64,000 bases of DNA, from NCBI RefSeq assembly GCF_008635795.1, contig NZ_VWRQ01000028.1, positions 1 to 64,000 of the forward strand, written 5' to 3'. Origin of the DNA: Paenibacillus tepidiphilus (GTDB taxonomy: Bacteria; Bacillota; Bacilli; Paenibacillales; Paenibacillaceae). Position 1 is the first letter of the stretch, and each line of letters starts with the position of its first letter. A program made the translations under genes and the position numbers. The notes beneath the pieces are model-generated. The model was not told the DNA's origin and made no database searches. It worked only from the letters and a program-made list of their open reading frames with translations. Below are positions 56,080-63,610 of the stretch, piece by piece.

Positions 56080-58413
56080 TTATTGCCATGTGCCTGCTGA
56101 GCTGTCTCCGGTGTAGAATCCGATGTCGTCCAGCATAATTTTGTCCCCTGTCCCCTCCAGATAGAAAGAGACTTCGCGTAATTCTCCCGGGTCCAGTTCA
56201 GGCTCTTCCTCCAGGAAGAGCTCGAACGGCAGCTCATAGGTCTGGAAGACCGCTTCTGACAGATCGCCGTATTTGCCCCCGCCGATCCGCTCCTCCAGCC
56301 AAGGGTTGACGGTGAAGCGGGTCTCCGGCAGCGGCAGCACCTCCATGACTTCATCCAGCGGCAGACGCGCGGATCGGTTGTCCGCATCCGTTAATTCCAC
56401 TTCAATTTCCGGCGCCGGCAGTATCTCCATGACTTCGTCCTCTGCGGAATCCGCTGTGTCTTCAGCTGCAGCCTCTGGAGCATCCTGCGTGCCGTCGGCT
56501 GATATAACGTTGTGGTTGGCCATGGAAAAAGCCAGCCCTTCGGCATCCTGCACAGTGATGGCATCTGTAGTGCGGTCGTTGAGCTCAATGCTGTAAGAGG
56601 CTTCCTCCCCTTGCGGGGCGGTGCGCTCCAGCAGAATGCCGTACGTAGCCTTGCTCTTGGACTCGCGGTCTTTGGCGGTCTGCTCGGTCCAGCGCATGCC
56701 TTCAGCTTCGGCCCGTCCACCCGGGACGGTGCTCCGCGTACGGTCTTCGTCATAAGCCGCCACCGGAATGAAGCCGCCGCTCTGGTACCGGCTGTACAAT
56801 GCCGTATCCGGCAGCCACGCTGCACCGCTGCGGTAATCGCGGAACAGCGCCATATACTCTTCGCGTCCATGCAGCGTTGTCTCCAGAAAGGCGGATACAT
56901 ACACCTTGGCAATCTGCCGCTGGGCTCCGCCATCCATAATCTGTGCCCGGCTGAGGAACAGCCCGCCTGGCAGCGTCTGGTCATATAGGCCCCAGTCGGT
57001 ATTGAACTGGCTGTGATTGGCATTCCCGATATACAGGGAGCTCTTGAATGCGTCTGAGCCCTTCGAATAGAAGGAGCGGATGTATTGCCGGTCTCCGTAG
57101 AAGTCATGGACATCGCCGTCGCGTGCACCCTGCAGGGTCAGATAATTGACATCCTGCAGGCGGGCCTGCTGCTCGTCGATCACCTTGTCGGTCGGAGCCA
57201 GCGCAATAACCGAAGTAATCGAGAAGCGCTTAACGGCTGCCAGTACGGGATCATCCTTGAACCAGCGTCCGGCATCGGCAGCCATCGCTACGGCCTGGCC
57301 ACCCCGGCTGTGTCCGAGTAATGCAGTCTGCGAATAATCGACCTTGCCGTAGAACGGCGTCCCCGGCTGCTCCGCATAGGAGGCGATCTGCTGCAAATGC
57401 TGCAGAATCATCCAGGTCCGCACCTCGAAGTCATTGTCCGGAATTCCCGACCAGGCGGAGTAATTCAGGAAATTCTCGTCAAGCGAGACGGCGATGAAGC
57501 CCCGGCTGGCGAGAAGCTCGCCGAGGTAGGCGTAGCCGGCGTCCGAATAATCCTCCATCATATGGTTGCCGTGCACCATGAGCACCAGCGGATAAGGGCC
57601 GGAGCCTTCCGGCATCCATACGCGGGCATTCAGCGGCAGCGAGCGGGCGTCAAAGCCCCAGAATAACGTGCGCAGCTTGGGCCAGTTCGAAATATAGCTT
57701 GAAGCATCGACGGTTTCGGAGATTAGTCCGGCCTCCTTGCCGTACTCCTTGCGGTGGACATCCTGGCCGCTGCCATAAGTGAAATATTGATAGGCGTAGC
57801 TGCCCGGCTCAGCGGGATCGGCAGCGGCAATGGGCGGAACGCTGTCCGCCGGGGCCTCTGCGGGCGCCGGAGCGGCTCCGCTGTGTCCGCTCCCGGGTAT
57901 GACCAGCGGTATGAGTATAACGGCAATGGCCAGAAGTATTCCGCTGGTGTAGCGCCGGGTTCGGAGCAGCCCCAGGGCCAGTCCGCCGAGGCCGCCGAGA
58001 GCAGCTGCGATTACGGCGACAGCCGCCGCAGCTTCCAGCCTGAAATCAGAGAAATAGAGAATGATCGTCACAGCGCCCAGCGCACTGAGCAGCACGCCCG
58101 TGAACAGCCGCGGAACGGGGAGTCCGGTCAGTGCCAGCAGAAGGGCGATGATATTGCCGGCCAGCGCAAGTACCAGTGTGCCGGCAGTGGCGGCCAGCAG
58201 CAGATCGGCGGCGGTCCCCAGTCCGGTAGGGATGCCCAGCACGGCGGCGGCGAACGCCAGGAATCCAATCACCCAGGGTCCGGCCAGCGCTGTGCGCCAG
58301 AGCGTTGTATCATAGCGGTACGTTGCCAGGAGGCGCTGAACGGCTCCGTGGAACAATCGCACAGGAAGCCGCGGGCGCCGCGGCTCGGGAAGAAGCTCCA
58401 AATCCATACCCAT
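56080..58413 (-). CDS. Large membrane-anchored alpha/beta hydrolase with a C-terminal beta domain
   Basis: A 777-residue protein. Residues 1-180 hold about six membrane helices; an Ala/Pro linker follows. The alpha/beta-hydrolase core starts near 260: YPLVLMVHGNHMMEDYSDAG is the oxyanion region and LLGHSRGGQAVAMAADAG carries the nucleophile Ser; a catalytic Asp and His (NANHSQFN) lie further on. After about residue 540 comes a Glu-rich beta domain ending in VSFYLEGTGDKIMLDDIGFY, which looks like a jelly-roll. PET-hydrolase-like (chlorophyllase/dienelactone) families share the HGN and GHSRGG motifs. Substrate unknown; the catalytic domain faces outside by topology. Confidence 0.8.
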   Translation of the reverse strand: MGMDLELLPEPRRPRLPVRLFHGAVQRLLATYRYDTTLWRTALAGPWVIGFLAFAAAVLGIPTGLGTAADLLLAATAGTLVLALAGNIIALLLALTGLPVPRLFTGVLLSALGAVTIILYFSDFRLEAAAAVAVIAAALGGLGGLALGLLRTRRYTSGILLAIAVILIPLVIPGSGHSGAAPAPAEAPADSVPPIAAADPAEPGSYAYQYFTYGSGQDVHRKEYGKEAGLISETVDASSYISNWPKLRTLFWGFDARSLPLNARVWMPEGSGPYPLVLMVHGNHMMEDYSDAGYAYLGELLASRGFIAVSLDENFLNYSAWSGIPDNDFEVRTWMILQHLQQIASYAEQPGTPFYGKVDYSQTALLGHSRGGQAVAMAADAGRWFKDDPVLAAVKRFSITSVIALAPTDKVIDEQQARLQDVNYLTLQGARDGDVHDFYGDRQYIRSFYSKGSDAFKSSLYIGNANHSQFNTDWGLYDQTLPGGLFLSRAQIMDGGAQRQIAKVYVSAFLETTLHGREEYMALFRDYRSGAAWLPDTALYSRYQSGGFIPVAAYDEDRTRSTVPGGRAEAEGMRWTEQTAKDRESKSKATYGILLERTAPQGEEASYSIELNDRTTDAITVQDAEGLAFSMANHNVISADGTQDAPEAAAEDTADSAEDEVMEILPAPEIEVELTDADNRSARLPLDEVMEVLPLPETRFTVNPWLEERIGGGKYGDLSEAVFQTYELPFELFLEEEPELDPGELREVSFYLEGTGDKIMLDDIGFYTGDSSAGTWQ

Positions 58414-58600
58414 ATTTATTCGTCACCCTGCTATCAAGAAGTCTATTTTCTGTATTCTATTAGTCTATTATTAGTCTATTAGATGTAGCAATAATATTAC
58501 TTATTGGCAGTGAGAACAAGTGGGACCTGGAGGAACGGACCCCACATGCTGCCGGAGGAACCGGCGGGGAAGAAATTTTCCGATTCCTTGAAAAAAAGGT

Positions 58601-58630
58601 TTGACACAAAGGAGGTCCGTTAAGTATTAT
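58601..58630 (+). promoter_or_regulatory. Promoter of the sulfate transport operon
   Basis: TTGACA (58601-58606) and TATTAT (58625-58630) are 18 bp apart, a strong sigma-A promoter. The transcript would begin near 58637 and have a leader of about 195 bases before the binding-protein start. Confidence 0.85.
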
Positions 58631-58651
58631 GTTTTCATAACATACTAAGAA

Positions 58652-58775
58652 GGTAGGAATAATCAAATAAATTGTTCTTACCGTACAGACGGAGGAACGC
58701 CTGCTTCAGGCTCGCAGATACGTGTCTTTGGGACCGATTTGACCTGCCACAAGTGGGCTTCCTCCGTCCTTTTTT
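58652..58775 (+). promoter_or_regulatory. Structured leader RNA ending in an intrinsic terminator, upstream of the sulfate genes
   Basis: A first hairpin GGTAGGAA/TTCTTACC (58652-58682) is followed by a multi-branch element closed by GACGGAGGAA/TTCCTCCGTC (58688-58697 with 58759-58768) and CTTTTTT. Inside are GCCTG/CAGGC (58699-58711), GCAG/CTGC (58714-58747) and CCAC/GTGG (58747-58756). The closing stem plus the T-run is an intrinsic terminator 58 bp before the start codon, so the leader must be regulated for the genes to be expressed. It does not match the SAM-I, T-box, TPP or c-di-GMP consensus. The ligand or protein partner is unknown. Confidence 0.65.
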
Positions 58776-58832
58776 GCTTAAACCAATGGCTTGACACCAA
58801 ATTATGAAGAGAAAACAGGGGGAGTGGCGGAC

Positions 58833-59948
58833 ATGAAGAAAGGGATCAAGAAGGGGCTTATCGCCGGGTTTACATTACTATTAACGGCAGGGCTTACTGC
58901 TTGCGGCAATAACAGCAATGCCGGCAATAACGCAAGCGAGGCTACGAATGCGCCTGCGAACAGCACGAATACAGCGGCTTCGGCAGAGCCGACAAAGGCG
59001 GCGGCCAAGGACCCGGTAGAATTGCTTAATGTGTCCTATGACCCGACGCGTGAGCTGTACGAGAGTTATAACCAGGCGTTCGCCGCTTATTGGGAACAGG
59101 AGACTGGCCAGAAGGTGACGGTTAACCAGTCGCATGGCGGTTCAGGCGCGCAAAGCCGCGCTGTGCTGGACGGCCTTGAGGCAGATGTCGTTACTCTGGC
59201 GCTTGGTTATGATATCGATGCATTGCAGGAGAAGGGCCTTATTAACGGGGGCTGGGAAGGCAAGTTCGATCTGAACAGCTCGCCATATACTTCGACCATC
59301 GTATTCCTGGTCCGCAAGGGTAACCCGAAGGGCATCCAGGACTGGCCGGATCTGCTGAAGGAAGGCGTGGAGGTTATCACACCGAATCCGAAGACATCGG
59401 GCGGCGCGCGCTGGAACTATCTGGCGGCCTGGGGTTATGCCCTTGATAACAACAACAATGACGAAGCCAAGGCGCAGGAATTCGTTCAGGAGCTGTTCAA
59501 GCATGTTCCGGTGCTGGATACCGGGGCACGCGGTGCAACCACTACATTCGTAGAACGGGGCATCGGCGATGTGCTGCTCGCCTGGGAGAATGAAGCTTAC
59601 CTCTCCATCAAGGAGCTGGGTCCCGATAAATTTGAGATCGTCAATCCTTCGGAGAGCATTCTGGCCGAACCGCCGGTTGCCGTAGTCGATAAGACTGTCG
59701 ATAAACGCGGCACCCGCGAGGTGGCAGAGGCTTATCTGAAATACCTTTACAGTGAAGAAGGCCAGAAAATCGCCGCAGAGAATTACTATCGTCCTACGCT
59801 CGATAGCGTGAAGGAACAGTTCAAGGACCAGTTCCCGGAGATCAAGCTGTTCACGCTGGCCGAGAAATTCGGCACCTGGAAAGAAACCCAGGAGAAGCAT
59901 TTCAATGACGGCGGCATCTTCGATCAGATCTACGTTCCGGGCAGCTAA
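58833..59948 (+). CDS. sbp: Sulfate/thiosulfate-binding lipoprotein
   Basis: A 371-residue lipoprotein of the sulfate-binding family with lipobox GLTACGNN (C24). Family signatures are LLNVSYDPTRELYESYNQAF, NQSHGGSGAQSRAVLDGLEA (the sulfate-binding loop SGGSG/HGGSGAQ) and NPKTSGGARWNYLAAWGYAL. The Ser, Gly and backbone amides of these loops hold the oxyanion. The ATG at 58833 has GGGAG 8 bases upstream; a frame open to 58791 overlaps the terminator region. First gene of the sulfate uptake operon. Confidence 0.95.
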   Translation: MKKGIKKGLIAGFTLLLTAGLTACGNNSNAGNNASEATNAPANSTNTAASAEPTKAAAKDPVELLNVSYDPTRELYESYNQAFAAYWEQETGQKVTVNQSHGGSGAQSRAVLDGLEADVVTLALGYDIDALQEKGLINGGWEGKFDLNSSPYTSTIVFLVRKGNPKGIQDWPDLLKEGVEVITPNPKTSGGARWNYLAAWGYALDNNNNDEAKAQEFVQELFKHVPVLDTGARGATTTFVERGIGDVLLAWENEAYLSIKELGPDKFEIVNPSESILAEPPVAVVDKTVDKRGTREVAEAYLKYLYSEEGQKIAAENYYRPTLDSVKEQFKDQFPEIKLFTLAEKFGTWKETQEKHFNDGGIFDQIYVPGS

Positions 59949-59959
59949 GCTGCTTTCGG

Positions 59960-60003
59960 ATGCGCCACCCGGGCCAAGAGAACGAAGAGCCCGGGTGGCG
60001 CAT
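59960..60003 (+). promoter_or_regulatory. Intercistronic hairpin between the binding protein and cysT
   Basis: ATGCGCCACCCGGGC (59960-59974) pairs perfectly with 59989-60003 around a 14-base loop. There is no T-run, so it should not stop transcription fully. Such hairpins protect the 3' end of a binding-protein message and keep it more abundant than the permease message. Confidence 0.6.
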
Positions 60004-60068
60004 TACGGTCCGTTCCCGCAAGGCGCTGATCGGCGCATAAGCCGAAGGCAGGAAAGGAGATTTGGCAA

Positions 60069-60914
60069 ATGAGTGTCACCTCAACGGCTGCCCGCGCTTC
60101 CCGGCGCAGGGTGCTGCCCGGCTTCGGTCTGACCATGGGATACAGTGTGCTTTACCTGAGTCTGGTTGTGCTGCTGCCGCTCTCGGCGCTGCTGTTCAAC
60201 TCGACGGGACTCAGCTGGGATAAATTCTGGAGTGTGGCCACGGACGCGCGCGTCCTGGCCTCCTACCGCGTCAGCCTGGGCACTGCTGCCGCAGCCGCCC
60301 TGGTGGACAGCTTCCTGGGCCTGCTGCTGGCCTGGGTGCTGGTGCGTTATGAGTTTCCGGGCAAAAGACTGTTCGATGCATTGATCGATCTGCCGTTTGC
60401 GCTGCCGACCGCCGTAGCCGGCGTCTCGCTGACCGCCCTTTATTCCCAGAACGGCTGGATCGGCTCGCTGCTGGAGCCGCTTGGCTTCAAGGTGGCGTTT
60501 ACTCCTCTGGGGATTACGCTGGCGCTGATGTTTATCGGAATTCCCTTTGTGGTCCGGACAGTACAGCCGGTTCTGGAGGACCTGGACCGGGATATGGAGG
60601 AAGCTGCGGCTACGCTGGGTGCCGGGCGCTGGCGGGCGTTTCGCACAGTCGTGCTGCCCGAGCTCTTCCCGCCGCTGCTGACCGGGTTTGCCCTCGCCTT
60701 TGCCCGCGGCATCGGCGAATACGGCTCCGTCGTATTTATCTCCGGCAATATGCCGATGCGCACGGAGATTGCGCCGCTGCTCATTATGTCCAAGCTGGAG
60801 CAGTATGACTATGCCGGAGCCACAGCCGTGGCGCTGCTGCTGCTCCTGCTCTCGTTCCTGATGCTGCTGGTCATCAACTCGCTGCAGCGCTGGGTCCATA
60901 AATCAGCCAGATAA
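60069..60914 (+). CDS. cysT: Sulfate ABC transporter permease CysT
   Basis: A 281-residue permease with six membrane helices. LPFALPTAVAGVSLTALYSQ, NGWIG and the EAA loop LEDLDRDMEEAAATLGAGRW are CysT hallmarks, as is IPFVVRTVQPVLEDLD. With CysW it forms the channel for sulfate or thiosulfate. AAAGGAG lies 9 bases before the ATG. Confidence 0.95.
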   Translation: MSVTSTAARASRRRVLPGFGLTMGYSVLYLSLVVLLPLSALLFNSTGLSWDKFWSVATDARVLASYRVSLGTAAAAALVDSFLGLLLAWVLVRYEFPGKRLFDALIDLPFALPTAVAGVSLTALYSQNGWIGSLLEPLGFKVAFTPLGITLALMFIGIPFVVRTVQPVLEDLDRDMEEAAATLGAGRWRAFRTVVLPELFPPLLTGFALAFARGIGEYGSVVFISGNMPMRTEIAPLLIMSKLEQYDYAGATAVALLLLLLSFLMLLVINSLQRWVHKSAR

Positions 60915-60954
60915 TGCGTGGATTACCACGGGTACATGTGAAGGAGGAACAATA

Positions 60955-61818
60955 ATGGCTGGTACTGTCCCTATGCATGCCCCCGGGCCGAAGACGGCGG
61001 CATCCTCGCCGGCGACGAATGAATCGCCGGTAGTGAAATGGGTGCTGATTGCCGCCGCCGGGCTGGTGCTGCTGTGGCTGATCGCCCTGCCGCTGATCGT
61101 TGTGCTGACCGAAGCGCTGAAGCGGGGCTGGGAGGTGTACTGGGCCGCTCTTAGCGACCCCGACGCCGCATCGGCGCTGCGGCTTACCCTGCTGGTAGCC
61201 GCGATTACCGTACCGCTGAACACGGTGTTCGGTGTCATTGCGGCCTGGGCGGTCACCAAGTTTCGTTTTCGCGGCAAAGGCTTCCTGGTCACCCTGATTG
61301 ATCTGCCCTTTGCGGTGTCGCCGGTTATCGGCGGGCTGATCTTTGTCCTGGTATTCGGCTCACACGGCTGGTTCGGGCCTTGGCTCAGCGAGAATGACAT
61401 CAAGATTGTGTTTGCCCTGCCGGGCATTGTGCTGGCGACGCTGTTCATCACGTTTCCTTTTGTGGCCCGTGAGCTTATACCGCTGATGGAGGATCAGGGT
61501 ACACAGGAGGAAGAGGCGGCGATCACGCTGGGTGCGCGCGGCTGGCAAATCTTTTTCAGAGTCACGCTGCCCAATATCAAATGGGGATTATTATACGGAA
61601 TTATTCTATGTAATGCGCGGGCAATGGGCGAATTCGGAGCAGTGTCGGTTGTCTCCGGACATATACGTGGAAAAACGAATACGCTGCCGCTGCATGTCGA
61701 GATTTTGTATAACGAATACCAATTTTCGGCTTCATTCGCTGTTGCATCCCTGCTGCTCCTGCTGGCGCTGGCGACCATGCTGATCAAGAGCTGGCTGCTC
61801 CGTAAAAATGCGCATTGA
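60955..61818 (+). CDS. cysW: Sulfate ABC transporter permease CysW
   Basis: A 287-residue permease with six membrane helices. DLPFAVSPVIGGLIFVLVFG, FVARELIPLMEDQGTQEEEA and LPLHVEILYNEYQFSASFAV are CysW signatures. AAGGAGG precedes the ATG by 7 bases; it lies 40 bp after cysT. No CysA-type ATPase gene follows; the next gene is yezD. Confidence 0.95.
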   Translation: MAGTVPMHAPGPKTAASSPATNESPVVKWVLIAAAGLVLLWLIALPLIVVLTEALKRGWEVYWAALSDPDAASALRLTLLVAAITVPLNTVFGVIAAWAVTKFRFRGKGFLVTLIDLPFAVSPVIGGLIFVLVFGSHGWFGPWLSENDIKIVFALPGIVLATLFITFPFVARELIPLMEDQGTQEEEAAITLGARGWQIFFRVTLPNIKWGLLYGIILCNARAMGEFGAVSVVSGHIRGKTNTLPLHVEILYNEYQFSASFAVASLLLLLALATMLIKSWLLRKNAH

Positions 61819-61918
61819 CAGCCCGGAAAGTTCATGCTAAGTTAAATCACAGTATACAAGTTGGTAATTACGGGATTAAGGCGAAGACGACCCTATCCGG
61901 GGAAAAGGAGGCTGGAGA

Positions 61919-62140
61919 ATGGCGAAACCACTGAAAGTGGATGAGGTATGGCTTGCACGGATTGCCGGACTTCTGGATGATATGGAATTCGGTTCCCTGC
62001 ATATTGTGGTGCATGAAGGGCAGATCGTACAGATGGAGCGCACGGAACGCAAGCGTTTTGAGAACAGTGCATCCAATGCGCGTCCAAGTGGCGAGGCCGG
62101 AAGCCGGCGTGCCAGCAACCGTTCGGTAGGAAGAGGATAG
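61919..62140 (+). CDS. yezD: YezD-family small protein (DUF2292)
   Basis: A 73-residue protein. VDEVWLARIAGLLDDMEFGS followed by LHIVVHEGQIVQMERTERKR is the DUF2292 signature: a short beta-hairpin and a basic tail. The family is found beside sulfate/sulfur assimilation genes in Bacilli; its function is unknown. AAAGGAGG lies 7 bases before the ATG. It is 100 bp after cysW. Confidence 0.88.
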   Translation: MAKPLKVDEVWLARIAGLLDDMEFGSLHIVVHEGQIVQMERTERKRFENSASNARPSGEAGSRRASNRSVGRG

Positions 62141-62237
62141 CGATTAAGCCCTTATACGATCCATTATACACACCAGAGGAATACGAGGAATAAATATCCA
62201 ATTAGAATCTACAGCTTATAGACACTCGTATGATGAC

Positions 62238-62266
62238 AAAAGACCTTCCTGATGGAAGGTCTTTTT
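62238..62266. terminator. Bidirectional terminator after yezD
   Basis: AAAAGACCTTCC pairs with GGAAGGTCTTTT around a TGAT loop and is followed by a further T; the minus strand likewise ends in TTTTG. It serves both yezD and the gene at 62304. Confidence 0.9.
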
Positions 62267-62303
62267 GTTGCGGTCTGGTTTGGTTGTTATTTACCCGACT
62301 CCA

Positions 62304-62612
62304 TTAATAGCGAGGCGTCCGGCGCGAACGGGAAATTCCCTCGAACAGCAGCACAATTGCGGTAATAACGTGCATGAACCAGCCGACGAACGGGATCAGA
62401 CCCACGACGGATGTAATCATGCCCAGCACGTTGCCGGCGACCGGTCCGCGTTCTCTCCACAGCACGAAGACGGCAACGGCATGCACGATAAATGCCAGGA
62501 ACAGCGGGGTCCAGGCGTAAGAAATGACAAATGCGCCGCCGATAATCGGCAGTGCGAGAAATGCCTCGCCCAGAAAAGTAACCCATTTTAACAGCTTGCC
62601 CAGTGAAGACAT
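62304..62612 (-). CDS. Small membrane protein, unknown function
   Basis: A 102-residue protein with three or four membrane segments (FLALPIIGGAFVISYAWTPL, FLAFIVHAVAVFVLW, VLGMITSVVGLIPFVGWFMH) and a basic tail (SRSRRTPRY). ATG 62612 follows AGGTGG by 5 bases; a GTG at 62621 overlaps that site. The segment GLIPFVGWFMHVITAIVLL occurs in small YgaP/DUF-type envelope proteins of Bacilli; no function is known. Confidence 0.75.
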   Translation of the reverse strand: MSSLGKLLKWVTFLGEAFLALPIIGGAFVISYAWTPLFLAFIVHAVAVFVLWRERGPVAGNVLGMITSVVGLIPFVGWFMHVITAIVLLFEGISRSRRTPRY

Positions 62613-62868
62613 ATTACCCACCTATCCTTTCCGTATCTTGTATACATTTGTATGTCGCTTCTAGAATTATCCGGCCATTTAGCTGGGAATGAATTCTGAT
62701 CTGACTATGGATATATCATGCTATACGCCGGGAACGCTCTTTTGTTTCATCTTCTCCGCATCTGCCCGGGCAGACTTGCCCCTGGACAGGCGGGTCGTTT
62801 ATAGTTGAAGCAGTATGCGGCGTCTTGATGCAGATGCCTGAAAAATTAAAAGGAAGGGGGGAGTGTGT

Positions 62869-63282
62869 ATGGAGACAACCTCCAGACTGGAAATCCGCCA
62901 CGAATGCCCTTCAGTGGAGCAGTATTTGCAGCTGCGGCGCGAGGCCGGGCTCAGTGCTATGAGTGCAGCGGGTGCGGAAGTGGGCCTGCCGCGCTCCTGT
63001 TTTGCGGTTACGCTGCTGGAAGACGGCGGGCTTGTCGGCATGGGGCGGGTTATCGGGGACGGCGGCTGCTTCTTTCAGGTGACCGATATCGCCGTTAAGC
63101 CCGCCTGCCAGGGGCGCGGGCTGGGCAAGATCATTATGCGGGAAATCAAGGGCTATCTGGACACGCTGCCGGCCCAAACTTATGTCAGCCTGATCGCCGA
63201 CGGCGAGGCTGCAAGGCTGTATGCGCAGTATGGTTTTGTGCCGGTTATGCCTGCATCACAGGGAATGTTTCTGAAACGCTGA
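62869..63282 (+). CDS. GNAT-family N-acetyltransferase
   Basis: A 137-residue acetyl-CoA-dependent acetyltransferase. VTDIAVKPACQGRGLGKIIM is motif A, with QGRGLG binding the pyrophosphate of acetyl-CoA, and GEAARLYAQYGFVPVMP is motif B. The substrate is unknown. ATG 62869 follows GGGGGAG; a GTG at 62863 is closer to that site and less likely. The stop codon at 63280-63282 lies inside the first octamer repeat. Confidence 0.92.
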   Translation: METTSRLEIRHECPSVEQYLQLRREAGLSAMSAAGAEVGLPRSCFAVTLLEDGGLVGMGRVIGDGGCFFQVTDIAVKPACQGRGLGKIIMREIKGYLDTLPAQTYVSLIADGEAARLYAQYGFVPVMPASQGMFLKR

Positions 63283-63406
63283 ATGGCTGAATGGCTGAAC
63301 GGCTGGACGGTTGAATGGCTGAACGGTTGAATGGCTGAACGGCTGGACGGTTGAATGGCTGAACGGTTGAACGGCTGAACGGCTGAACGGCTGAACGGCT
63401 GAACGG
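63279..63406. repeat. Octamer minisatellite (16 units)
   Basis: Sixteen 8-bp units of the form (C/T)TG(A/G)A(C/T)GG run from 63279 to 63406; a diverged CTGAAATT follows. Units 3-7 and 8-12 form a 40-bp higher-order repeat, and the last four units are identical (CTGAACGG). The array starts within the stop codon of the acetyltransferase gene and extends over non-coding DNA. Confidence 0.95.
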
Positions 63407-63483
63407 CTGAAATTGCTGAACTTCGGGGCGGTTTACCGGGAGGTTCTAAGCTAAGCTGGAAATTAATAGTGGTATTGGCCCTG

Positions 63484-63504
63484 CCCCACAAACGTGGGGT
63501 TTTT
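63484..63504 (+). terminator. Terminator after the acetyltransferase gene
   Basis: CCCCAC pairs with GTGGGG around AAAC and is followed by TTTTT. Confidence 0.8.
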
Positions 63505-63610
63505 CGGGGTGGAGAGATTTAAGGGATAAAAGTCCCGGCGGCGGTTTCATATGGCCTGCTTGGGATAAATTAGAGGTAAGTGTCGACAGACAAGAAAGTG
63601 AGGAGCATTT

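Noticed and set aside
58637..58780. SAM-I (S-box) or T-box in the sulfate operon leader
   Set aside because: Neither the S-box core with its GAGGGA and kink-turn blocks nor the T-box AGGGTGG(N)ACCGCG is present; reported as an unknown leader instead.
63279..63406. CRISPR array
   Set aside because: The 8-bp units are directly abutted with no spacers; it is a minisatellite.
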